A stretch of 34,591 nucleotides of DNA from an uncultured Mycoplasmatota bacterium (GTDB lineage Bacteria > Bacillota_I > Bacilli_A > RF39 > UBA660), in NCBI GenBank assembly GCA_946498375.1, contig CAMMOI010000009.1, positions 1-34,591 on the forward strand, read 5' to 3'. How positions within the stretch are numbered: position 1 is the stretch's first letter; each line of letters opens with the position of its first letter. Under the pieces are notes generated by a model. The model did no database searches, was not told the origin of the DNA, and saw nothing but the letters and a program-made list of their open reading frames with translations. A program made the translations under genes and the position numbers. Shown piece by piece: positions 1-8,400 of the stretch.

Positions 1-307
1 AATTATTTATTACATCAATCATTGTTAAACCATATGTTACAGGAAGAGTTCCTGTTTTTTTTACTGTAAATTTTGTTTGAATTGTTGCTCCAGGATATAA
101 ATTATCTGCTCCTACTAAAGTCGTGCCATCTAATACTAAAGACATTGTTCCGGTATTTACATTAACACCTTTTGCTGTATCATTACCAATTACCGTGGCT
201 GTAAAATAAGCATAAGAAATACTACTTATTATAATTAAGACTAATACGCACAAACTTATAACAACTATTTTAGAATTCCACACTAACCTATTATTTTTTA
301 TTTTCAT
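1..307 (-). CDS. SipW-type signal-anchored TasA/camelysin-like surface protein (5' part only)
   Basis: This is the first 102 codons of a gene whose remainder lies beyond the left edge. The ATG at 307-305 follows an AGAGGAG ribosome site about 9 bases upstream. The product has a short basic N-terminus (MKIKNNR), one hydrophobic segment (about residues 12-32) and the motif SYAYFTA just after it. In TasA/camelysin-class proteins exported with SipW-type signal peptidases, an AYF-type motif sits at this place. The following residues, with VNVNTGTMSLVL and later KKTGTLPVTYGL, look like the start of the TasA-like beta domain. A related layout occurs in the C-terminal head of the neighbouring repeat protein. 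The likely location is the cell surface or a matrix fibre. Family assignment rests on motif resemblance, and the missing C-terminus limits confidence. Its promoter contains a G8 tract, described separately. Confidence 0.75.
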   Translation of the reverse strand, partial: MKIKNNRLVWNSKIVVISLCVLVLIIISSISYAYFTATVIGNDTAKGVNVNTGTMSLVLDGTTLVGADNLYPGATIQTKFTVKKTGTLPVTYGLTMIDVINN

Positions 308-337
308 AAACAAACTCCTCTACTTTACGCTGTCTTT

Positions 338-364
338 AGTATACCCCCCCCGGTTTTTTGTCAA
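338..364 (-). promoter_or_regulatory. Sigma-A promoter with G8 tract in the spacer (possible phase-variable switch)
   Basis: On the minus strand a perfect -35 (TTGACA, 364-359) and a good -10 (TATACT, 343-338) are separated by 15 bases: five A, two C and eight consecutive G (351-344). Two more G would give the optimal 17-base spacing. The run is striking in such an AT-rich window. Homopolymers between -35 and -10 are a known form of slipped-strand phase variation of surface proteins (for example porA in Neisseria). An alternative weak -10 (TACTAA, 341-336) lies at 17 bases. The switch function is inferred. Confidence 0.6.
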
Positions 365-390
365 ACAAAAAACTTGCGTTTACGCAAGTT
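365..390 (-). terminator. Intrinsic terminator of the four-gene operon
   Basis: An 8-bp perfect stem (AACTTGCG with CGCAAGTT) and a 4-base loop lie at 371-390, followed on the minus strand by TTTTGTTT. It ends the operon whose last gene stops at 399. It lies immediately upstream of, and slightly overlaps the approach to, the G8 promoter, so the two units are insulated from each other. Confidence 0.8.
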
Positions 391-398
391 TTACATTT

Positions 399-1673
399 CT
401 AATCATCATATTCGGCATTTACTATTGCACTAAATGTACGCCCCTGATCAATATTTTGCTCTGTATAAGTACCCTCAAATCTAAATGACAAAGTATATGT
501 TTGAGTAACTTTTGGGGGAATAGTAATATAAGTGGCAATAACTTCATCGGTTTTTGGTACAGTAGCATAATCAGTAGTGATTCCTCCATTGGTACCAGTT
601 AATCTAAATTTAAGATTTCCTGTTTCAAAATCATTGGAATAAATTTTCCATACCAAACGATAAATAATTGGATAACTTGAAGTATTTTCAATAGTAAATG
701 TTTTATCAGGAATTGGGGCTGAATAACTCATATCATTTGGCAAATAACTATAACCAGATAAATTATCGCTACTATAAGTAATAACTAATCCTCCTGTTAA
801 GATATCTACATTAGGATTGCCCGTAATTGTAGTCGTACCACTTTGTTTTATAGAATCAAGTGTAGTTCCTATACAATATTCATCACATATTAAATCGCCA
901 TTTGTATCACACATTAAATTACAAGTTCCATCACCATTAGTATCTAAATTTAAATCAGCAATTCCATCTCCATCTGTATCAATATCCATATCGGCAATAC
1001 CATCACCGTCTAAATCAATATTCAAATCTGGCCAACCATCGCCATTTGTATCACAATTTAAACTACAAACTTTTCCATCAGTAGCATCATTTACTAGATT
1101 ATAATCAGCAATACCATCATTATCAGTATCTATATTAAAAACTGCTTTTCTATTACCCTTATAATCAATATTTAAATCAGGCTTATCATCTTTATTTGTA
1201 TCAATATTTATCTCAGCTTTGCCATCGTTATTTAAATCTAAATTAATATCAGGAATTCCATCACCATCAATATCTTTATTTAAATCAGCTCTACTTAAAT
1301 AAAATACTGCCCAATATGTTGCAGCCAACACACCTAATATAAAAGCTACAATATAAATTCCTAACAAAAAAGCATTTAATCTTCTTTTTTTTCTAAAACG
1401 AAAAGTAATATCGCCTTTCTTTTTTTCTACAGCTAAATTTTTTGCTAGATAAATAACTTCATCTTTAGGAGAACAAGAAAGTTCAATACAACTTATAATC
1501 CAATCTTTAGAAATTTTTGTTTCTTTGGCATAAGCTTTTCCTAATACTTCTTTTAATATAGAAAATTGTTCATTTACTGGTTTTTCTGTAAAGTCTTTTA
1601 AAGAGAGTTTTTCTTCCTTAAAATTTTTATTGATTTGAACATCTTTTTCTGTGTCTTCAATCTTTTTTTTCAA
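399..1673 (-). CDS. Single-pass membrane protein with calcium-type (TSP3-like) repeats and a TasA-like C-terminal domain
   Basis: The 424-aa protein is made of distinct parts. Residues 1-98 are charged and probably cytoplasmic. One membrane segment follows a basic cluster (FRFRKKRR) at about 101-126. Residues 132-267 hold about eleven tandem 12-residue units of the type IDTDGDGIADLN, matching the Asp-rich calcium-binding loops of thrombospondin type 3 or dockerin-like repeats. Cysteines at 203, 207, 251, 255, 263 and 267 could form disulfides. Residues 280-424 form a beta-rich head with phrases such as NVDILTGGLVITY and TIENTSSYPIIYRLVW, resembling the TasA-like protein at 1-307. The start is TTG, chosen because AGAGGTGAT lies five bases upstream. 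It is the last gene of the four-gene operon, and the gap to the preceding gene is 18 bases. The function is unknown; a stalk displaying a surface head is inferred. The arrangement appears unusual. Confidence 0.75.
   Translation of the reverse strand: MKKKIEDTEKDVQINKNFKEEKLSLKDFTEKPVNEQFSILKEVLGKAYAKETKISKDWIISCIELSCSPKDEVIYLAKNLAVEKKKGDITFRFRKKRRLNAFLLGIYIVAFILGVLAATYWAVFYLSRADLNKDIDGDGIPDINLDLNNDGKAEINIDTNKDDKPDLNIDYKGNRKAVFNIDTDNDGIADYNLVNDATDGKVCSLNCDTNGDGWPDLNIDLDGDGIADMDIDTDGDGIADLNLDTNGDGTCNLMCDTNGDLICDEYCIGTTLDSIKQSGTTTITGNPNVDILTGGLVITYSSDNLSGYSYLPNDMSYSAPIPDKTFTIENTSSYPIIYRLVWKIYSNDFETGNLKFRLTGTNGGITTDYATVPKTDEVIATYITIPPKVTQTYTLSFRFEGTYTEQNIDQGRTFSAIVNAEYDD
873..1280 (-). repeat. 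Degenerate 36-bp tandem repeat encoding 12-residue calcium-loop units
   Basis: About eleven in-frame units of 36 bp encode DxDxDGxxDxN-type loops. The best conserved are at residues 206-266, with GATGGTGATGG-like cores. Several upstream units have lost acidic residues (for example the one reading YKGNRKAVFN), so the array is diverged. Such repeats can expand or contract by recombination, which would change stalk length. Confidence 0.8.
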
Positions 1674-1691
1674 AGAATATCACCTCTTTTT

Positions 1692-2789
1692 CTATTTTAA
1701 ACTATAAAATATTTTACCAATTTGAACTTCACAATTTTTTATAAATTCATCACAACGTTTATAAATTAAACTACCAACTTTAGCTTCTTGCCTACGTATA
1801 TTTTCAAAATTAGCTGTTATTTGTTTTTTAAAATCATCAATATCAATTGCACTTTCTAATGCATATTCTCTAGTTAATTTATTTATTTCTTTTAATTTTT
1901 CATCTAATGTATCTTTTTTTGGCGTTTTAGAAGATAAATTACTATAATCTAAAAAGTATGTTACTAAAAATTTGTTTTTTAATGCATCATCTGAAGAACT
2001 TTCAGTTGTTGACTCTTGTTTTACAAAATCATAGTTTTCTATTGCATCTAAATATTCCCACAATTTAACAGCTTGTTGAAAGTTAGTTTCTTTTAATATT
2101 AAGTTGGTTTTTCTAATAGGCGATGTTACCTCTGCTACTTGAGAAAGCCCTTTTACAAAATTAGTTGTTAAAAAACCATTTACTAAAACTGTCATATCAT
2201 AAATACGTTTATTTATATCATTAATATTTTTAGAAACATTATACTCTTTTTGAGACTTAGTTTTTTCTAGTGTAAGATTTATATTAACTTTTTCTTTGTC
2301 TATTTTTGTTTGTCCAGTATAATTAACTTTTTTATTTATTTTACAAGTACCAGCATACTGACTATTTTGAGCTTTTTGTTCTAAAAAAGAATATAATCTT
2401 TTAATTAATGTATAAATAAATCTATTTTCATATATATCAAAAGTTTCTTCTCTATTAATATTTAGCAATTTCTTAGGCTGAACCATTCCCTCTTCATCTA
2501 TACTTTGAATTAAAGAAGCATGCTGAGCTAAGTGCTTAACTGTTTCTTCATTAATTCTTTTTGTTTTTTCGACTAATAAAACTTCTTCTTCTGGAATTAT
2601 AAATCTTCGAGGATTTCGAATAATATTATCCAAATATGGCAATTGTTTTTCTATAAAATCTACCCATGAATAATCAAATACTTGTTTAGTTGTTGTTGTT
2701 GTAATAGTTAAAGCATTTTTAGTCTGCTCTTTAAAATTAGTAAACTTTTCTTCATTAAAATCCTTAATAAATTCTAAATCATTTTGCAT
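1692..2789 (-). CDS. DUF2357-like protein, partner of the adjacent McrB-like ATPase; no nuclease motif seen
   Basis: This 365-aa soluble protein carries landmarks I associate with DUF2357: a NPRRFI segment (about residues 58-63), EKTKRINEETVKHLAQH, the block TFDIYENRFIYTLIKRLYSF (about 134-153) and SPIRKTNLILKETNFQQAVKLW (about 222-243) given here in part only as the SPIRKTNL and FQQAVKLW words. DUF2357 proteins are usually encoded beside McrB-like AAA+ GTPases/ATPases and often end in a PD-(D/E)XK nuclease. No convincing D-x(n)-ExK motif is visible here and the protein stops early. An upstream GTG at 2798 overlaps the ATPase stop codon. I prefer the ATG at 2789 because AGGTGAT sits four bases before it. 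The overlap implies translational coupling with the ATPase. The family call is from recalled motif patterns only. Confidence 0.6.
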   Translation of the reverse strand: MQNDLEFIKDFNEEKFTNFKEQTKNALTITTTTTKQVFDYSWVDFIEKQLPYLDNIIRNPRRFIIPEEEVLLVEKTKRINEETVKHLAQHASLIQSIDEEGMVQPKKLLNINREETFDIYENRFIYTLIKRLYSFLEQKAQNSQYAGTCKINKKVNYTGQTKIDKEKVNINLTLEKTKSQKEYNVSKNINDINKRIYDMTVLVNGFLTTNFVKGLSQVAEVTSPIRKTNLILKETNFQQAVKLWEYLDAIENYDFVKQESTTESSSDDALKNKFLVTYFLDYSNLSSKTPKKDTLDEKLKEINKLTREYALESAIDIDDFKKQITANFENIRRQEAKVGSLIYKRCDEFIKNCEVQIGKIFYSLK

Positions 2790-2794
2790 TTTTA

Positions 2795-4303
2795 TCACCT
2801 ATATTGTTTTTTTAATAATTCTAAATAATCAATACACTCACTCATAGCATTTTTACCAAATAATTTATTAAGATATTCAATTAATCCATCTATCTCATGT
2901 TTAATTAAAGAAAAGTTAAGCTGTTCTAATTTTCTTAAAATTTTATGAGCTATAATATAATCAATAGCCTCTACATCTGTTCCTCCACAAGCTACGTAAA
3001 CAGGGGTAAAATCAGTAATCTGCTTCATTATACGATTACCAAATGAAATACGAATATGCGAAATAATATAATGATCTAAATTATTAATTTTTTCTATCAT
3101 TTCAGAACTTAGAGGGTTTGTTTTTTGAGCAGTTTCAAATAGTGTTTCTAAATATTTTGCTGTAATTTTATAATTTGATGTTTTAGGGGCATCAAATGGA
3201 AGACACTTATCATTAATTGAAATAGGCATTGCTCTATCATAAACTTTATCTGTTACTGAGAATGTTGAATCATCATTATTTATTGTACCAACATACCACA
3301 TGTTCTCTGGTATAACAATTTTACCATTATCTAGTAGTTTTGGATCATTATCCCAAGCATTAGGAACTAATTCAATAATCCATTCATCTTTACTAGGCAA
3401 TTCCAAAACTGACAACATTTCCGCAAAATAATATTCTACACGAGCTATATTCATTTCATCTAAGATTGTAATAAATATATCATCTTTATATTTTGCTTCG
3501 TACATGCTACTTAAGACTTCAGTTTCATTAAATTTTTTGGTAAATTCATTGAAATAACCAAAAAGTTCTGAAGTATCACGCCATGATGGTTGAACTGAAG
3601 CTATTGTAGCATCATTTTTTACCATTTTACCAAGTGCATGGGCCAAAGATGTTTTTCCGGTTCCAGAGATACCTTCTAGGATAATTAACTTATTTGAAGC
3701 AAAAGCTGAAATAAATAATCTAATCATTTTATCAGTATAATATAGTTTTAATTCAGATGCTGAGTAATTTCTAAAATCATTACAAAATTGACTTAAACTA
3801 ACGGTATCATTTGCCGGAGTTTGTTCATAGTTTTCCATTAACTGATCAATTTTAGTTAATTTAAAGAAACGACTTTCGCCTTCTTTTAATTTATTTATAA
3901 CATTACCATTTTCATCATACTCTACTTCATCTTCGGCTGTGGCCATAGCCATTAGTTTTTCATTTGTCGCTTTTAATTTATAAACTTGCGAATTCAACTT
4001 ATCAATTTCATCAGTCAATGCCTCTTCACGATGTAAATTTTTACGAAATTTAATAATTCTTCTAACTAACCAGATAATTAATATAATAAGTAAAGCAAAT
4101 AGCCCAAAAATACATAATATACTAATTATTAAAATAAATATTCCAAACCCCGATAAACTATCACTATATTCATTAATTACATCAACGTAATTAAGTAAAT
4201 TTAGCATTTTCCAAATTCCCTGGATTATTCCTTTAAATATTGTTGTAATTCCATTAAAAAATGGTGCCATAAAATCCAAGAAAAAATTCCCATAATTACT
4301 CAT
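2795..4303 (-). CDS. Membrane-anchored McrB-like AAA+ ATPase
   Basis: This 502-aa protein begins with a hydrophobic/amphipathic region (residues 10-38) and a strong membrane segment (52-80), followed by RRIIKFRK, which favours a cytoplasmic C-terminus. A predicted coiled coil covers about 88-122. The AAA+ core has Walker A GISGTGKTS (211-219), Walker B ITILDEMN (278-285) continuing into ARVEYYFAEML, a sensor segment GTINNDDSTF (339-348) and DKVYDRAM (352-359). The DEMN-ARVEYYF and DDSTF-TDKVYDRA words are typical of the McrB-like branch that works with McrC or DUF2357 partners. Ordinary McrB proteins are soluble with an N-terminal DNA-binding domain; here membrane helices take that place. ATG at 4303 has GGAGG eight bases upstream. 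It is second in a four-gene operon, 16 bases after its upstream neighbour. The substrate is unknown. Confidence 0.85.
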   Translation of the reverse strand: MSNYGNFFLDFMAPFFNGITTIFKGIIQGIWKMLNLLNYVDVINEYSDSLSGFGIFILIISILCIFGLFALLIILIIWLVRRIIKFRKNLHREEALTDEIDKLNSQVYKLKATNEKLMAMATAEDEVEYDENGNVINKLKEGESRFFKLTKIDQLMENYEQTPANDTVSLSQFCNDFRNYSASELKLYYTDKMIRLFISAFASNKLIILEGISGTGKTSLAHALGKMVKNDATIASVQPSWRDTSELFGYFNEFTKKFNETEVLSSMYEAKYKDDIFITILDEMNIARVEYYFAEMLSVLELPSKDEWIIELVPNAWDNDPKLLDNGKIVIPENMWYVGTINNDDSTFSVTDKVYDRAMPISINDKCLPFDAPKTSNYKITAKYLETLFETAQKTNPLSSEMIEKINNLDHYIISHIRISFGNRIMKQITDFTPVYVACGGTDVEAIDYIIAHKILRKLEQLNFSLIKHEIDGLIEYLNKLFGKNAMSECIDYLELLKKQYR

Positions 4304-4319
4304 ATTTTTTCCTCCATAC

Positions 4320-5360
4320 TTAATTTAATAATTCTTGCTCAGTAAATGTCTTATCAAAGCACTTAGTAATTGCAATTATTTGATTATTATCAAAATACTC
4401 TTTCATTGTTGGAAATAAAGTTAGATAATTTTGATCTATTAATACCATTTCCTCAGCATTAACTTCTACTTTATTAGAAACTTTTTCTAAATCTAAAAAA
4501 TAATTAAACCCCTGATCTTTTAATAATTCTAATTTTTTAAAATTTTTTTGATAAGTAGTATAATCTACCATAAATATTACACTATCTTTAAAATTGAAAA
4601 ATTTTTTTTCTAAATCTTTGATGCGTTTTGAAGTTTTCAATAAATATTGGTTGATTGGAACAATAAATTTATATGTATTATGTTTTAAAAGCAACTGCTT
4701 TAATAAAAAATTACTTAGTATGTGGTTTGATAAGTTTAAAAAACGATATTGCAATTCTTCATTTTGAATTGCCTTTTGTACTTGAGCTGGATAAAAATTA
4801 TCTAGTTCTTTTATATCAAATTCAAATTTTACTAAATAAGTATCTTTTATGTAAGGGGTTTTAATATACATATTTTTAATATTTTCTAAATTAGATAACG
4901 AATTAATAAAACGACTTTCCTTTAAATAATTATGTTTTATTGCTCTAGTTAAATTGTCTACTTTTTCTTTATTTTTTTTACTATTGCTATTAATATTAAG
5001 AAGGCTTAAAATTTTTGCCACTTGCTCTTTTAAGGTATCTAAATCAACATTAGTATTTTTTGCTGGATTTAATATTTTATCAATTTCAATTGTAAGATGA
5101 ACTATAGATGCTGCATTTCTAAGCGAATTATCATTATCATTATTTATTATTGTATTAATAATTTTAAAAGTACTATCACTAGAAAAATATAAATTTTTAG
5201 TATATTGTTCAATTATATTTTTGGTAGTGGTTAAATAATATTTTTTTTGTTCCCGAGTTATTTTTTCCTCATTAATTAAAAGCTGGATTATTGTCTTCGC
5301 ATAATCACTTAATACTTTATTTTTATTTTGCAAAAATAAATCAAAAGCACTCTCATTCAT
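4320..5360 (-). CDS. Unknown 346-aa, largely helical protein, first gene of the McrB-like operon
   Basis: I do not recognise this protein. It has no signal peptide or membrane segment. The N-terminal half (to about residue 170) is Lys/Asn/Ile-rich and looks helical. The C-terminal half has alternating hydrophobic stretches suggesting an alpha/beta fold, for example DSVIFMVDYTTYQKN, then GFNYFLDLE and EMVLIDQNYL. That pattern faintly recalls the ends of EAL-type folds but lacks the catalytic motifs, so no such function is claimed. The ATG at 5360 is preferred over an upstream TTG (5369), because AAGGTAGG precedes it at plausible distance. It directly follows the operon promoter and lies 16 bases before the AAA+ gene, so it is probably a component or regulator of the same system. 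Confidence 0.7.
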   Translation of the reverse strand: MNESAFDLFLQNKNKVLSDYAKTIIQLLINEEKITREQKKYYLTTTKNIIEQYTKNLYFSSDSTFKIINTIINNDNDNSLRNAASIVHLTIEIDKILNPAKNTNVDLDTLKEQVAKILSLLNINSNSKKNKEKVDNLTRAIKHNYLKESRFINSLSNLENIKNMYIKTPYIKDTYLVKFEFDIKELDNFYPAQVQKAIQNEELQYRFLNLSNHILSNFLLKQLLLKHNTYKFIVPINQYLLKTSKRIKDLEKKFFNFKDSVIFMVDYTTYQKNFKKLELLKDQGFNYFLDLEKVSNKVEVNAEEMVLIDQNYLTLFPTMKEYFDNNQIIAITKCFDKTFTEQELLN

Positions 5361-5389
5361 ACAAACCAACCTACCTTACACTACTATAA

Positions 5390-5418
5390 AGTATAGCAAA
5401 TATATTTTATATTTGCAA
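5390..5418 (-). promoter_or_regulatory. Operon promoter with a perfect palindromic operator filling the spacer
   Basis: On the minus strand -35 TTGCAA (5418-5413) and -10 TATACT (5395-5390) are 17 bases apart. A perfect inverted repeat, GCAAATATA - 3 bases - TATATTTGC (5396-5416), fills the whole spacer. Such a site would suit a dimeric repressor blocking RNA polymerase. I do not recognise the regulator family; it is not a CIRCE, Fur/PerR or LexA box. Confidence 0.7.
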
Positions 5419-5463
5419 TCAACTGGATAAATTTTTTTATTACGCGTATTATCTTTATATTAT

Positions 5464-5488
5464 AAAAAAACTAGTGATTAAACACTAG
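5464..5488 (-). terminator. Terminator of the SNF2 helicase gene
   Basis: The stem CTAGTG/CACTAG (5471-5476, 5483-5488) with a 6-base loop is followed on the minus strand by seven T (5470-5464). The stop codon of the helicase gene (5480-5478) lies in the loop. It separates the helicase unit from the McrB-like operon. Confidence 0.8.
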
Positions 5489-8400
5489 AATTTTCAAACT
5501 TAAGTAAGTTACGAATATCTTTTTCAGTTAGATGAGCTAAAATTTCACTATTTTCATTTTTCTCAATTAATGTATCACTTAAAGTTTTCTTCTTTTTTTG
5601 TAAATCTAATATTTTTTCTTCAATTGTTCCTGTAGAAATTAATTTTATAACTTCAACATTGTTTTTTTGACCAATCCGATGTGCTCTATCTGTTGCTTGG
5701 TTCTCTGCTTGAGGATTCCACCATAAATCTAGATGGATAACAACATCAGCACTAGTTAAGTTAAGTCCTGTCCCTCCACTTTTTAGAGTAATCAAAAACA
5801 CTTGTGTTAAATCAGTATTAAATTTATCAACCAATTCTTGACGTCTTTTAGAACTAATAGTACCGTCTATTTGATAATAAGTTATATTATTATTATCTAA
5901 TTGTTTACTAACAATATCTAAGGCTGATTTAAAGCTTGTAAAAATCAATATTTTATGATTGTTATCGATTAATTCCTTAATTATTTTAATTAAATTTTCA
6001 ACTTTAGAACTTTTTCCTTTATAATTTTCAAATACTAATTTTGGATCTATACATAATTGTCTAAGTTTAGTTAAAAGCTGTAAAATCATTAATTTAGATT
6101 TAGAAAATCCTTCACTCATAATTAACTGATCCATTTGTTCCTCTACTCTTTTAATTTCAGCAGCATACAACCTTTTCTGTTCTTTATCTAAATCAATAAA
6201 TATATTATTTTCAATTTTTTTTGGCAATTCTTTCAAAACATCTTTTTTCTTACGACGTAATATAAAAGGAGAAATTATTCGATTTAAATTAGATAGCATA
6301 ACAGAGGATTTTTCATCTATTTGCTTAAATTTATATTTACGATTAAATTTAGTTAAAGTTGATAAAAAACCAGGCATAATAAAATCAAATATGCTCCACA
6401 ACTCCTCTACTGAGTTTTCAATTGGCGTACCTGTTAAGGCAATTTTTGTCTTTGCATTAATCTTTTTTACTACTTTTGTATTTTTAGCAAGAGGATTTTT
6501 AATATTTTGGGCTTCATCTATTACACATATTTTAAAGTTTTTATCCTGATAATTTTCACTATCTTCTCTTAATGTTCCATAAGATGTTATATAAACACTT
6601 ACTTTTTCATGTTCAATTAAGTTTTTTCTTTTTTGTTTTTCCCCTACAAATATTCCAACTTGAATATCCGGAGCAAATTTTTTAAATTCATTTAACCAAT
6701 TATAAACTAGTGCTGTAGGACAAACTATTATAAATTTTGCTTGAGGATCCTCATTAAGTAAATGTTTAAAAAAATAAATAGTTTGAATAGACTTACCCAA
6801 GCCCATTTCATCGGCTAAAATTCCGCCTAAATCACATTTATGAATATTATAAAGCCACTGCACTCCTTCTTGTTGATAATTTCGCAATAACTTTTTTTCC
6901 TGCTCATTAAAAGTTATTTTAGCATCTTTATATTTTTGAAATTTTTCAATAAAATTAGTAAACATATCATCTGTTTTAATAATGTTATATTTTTCGGATT
7001 TTAAACTCTCTAAATATAAAGCCTTATATTTAGGAATAGAGCCACTTTCTTTTTCAAAACTTATATCTAAATCATCTACTAAATTAGCTAGTTGATTAAG
7101 TGATTCATCTTCCAGGGATAAAATATCTCCATTTTTTAATTTATGATATTTTTTCTTTTCTTTTAATGAACTAAATACATTTGATAATTCTTTATAATCT
7201 ATTCCATCAAGATTAAAGTTATAATTTAGAATATTATCCTTTCCAATTGAAAAGGTACTAGATATTCTTAATTTTTTTCGAATGTCTGTATTCTTAATTT
7301 TTTCTGATGTAAATACTTTATATAAACTAGCTAATTGCGTAATTTCTTTTTCTAGAAAATCTACAATATCATTAATTTCATTTAATATTATCTTCCTTTT
7401 AATTATTTTAAATTTATATTTTAACAATTCATTAATCACTTGATTTTCATATTCGGTATCTTTAAATACTTTAGTACTTTTATCAAAATATCCTACTTTA
7501 TCATTCCCATAAATAAAAACAGGATTACAAACAACATAATCTTGATTTATATCAAAATATAATTCTACTTCCGGTTTAGAAATAATTTTTAAATCTTCTA
7601 ATTCTTGGCTTAATGTCAACTCATTTTTTACAATCGGCAATATGCCTTTAGAAAATGAATCAAAATCTTCATCTTTAAAAACTAAAGTATCTAACTGTTC
7701 TTCTTGCATTAATTTTATAAATTTTCTAATTTTAGGTTCTAAATGATAAATTTTATTTTCATAAAATATATATTCTAAATTATTAGTAAGAGGAATAAAA
7801 TTTTTATCAAAATCTATATTTAAATAATATTTATCTGCTTCTTTAGATAAGTTTATTAAAATGGGACTACTATTTAAAATTCCACTGAATTTTCCTAAGT
7901 TTTCTATTAAAAAAACTTTATTACTTAAAAGATGCATTAATTTTATAAAATCATTACTTTCAATATAAATAGAAGAATTATGATATTCAGCATTAGTGTA
8001 TAAAAAATTTAATATTCGACTATCATCTTCAGCAAAATAGTAATCTGATGGATCATATGTAAAATTTTTTCCAAATTGTACACGACCATTTTCATCATGG
8101 TATGCCGCTATAAACTTATTATATTTAGATCCAATACTATATAATTTATCAGTACCAATTTTTAATTTAATTGTATAATCTAAACCCCAATAAGTATTTC
8201 TTAAAACTAGTAAATATTCGACATTTAACTTTTTTTTAGTTATTCCAGAATGATTGGTTTGGGAAAATGATTTAAGTATTTCTCGAGATTTTAGAATTAT
8301 ATAATCATCACTAGATTCTGGCAATAAATAATTAGCATAATTAATTACTGCAGCAGCAATATGAAAACAAGAATTATGCTTTTGAAAATCTATACAAGAA

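Noticed and set aside
817-1104. Plus-strand open frame opposite the repeat protein
   Set aside because: It is the antisense shadow of the Asp-rich repeats, with a repetitive Ser/Pro-rich product and no ribosome site.
873-1280. Regular 36-bp periodicity resembling a CRISPR array
   Set aside because: The repeats are in frame, degenerate and encode 12-residue calcium-loop units; there are no distinct unique spacers or cas genes.
4320-4600. Faint EAL-like pattern in the C-terminal half of the unknown operon gene
   Set aside because: Catalytic EAL, DDFG and metal-binding residues are absent; the resemblance is only in hydrophobic spacing.
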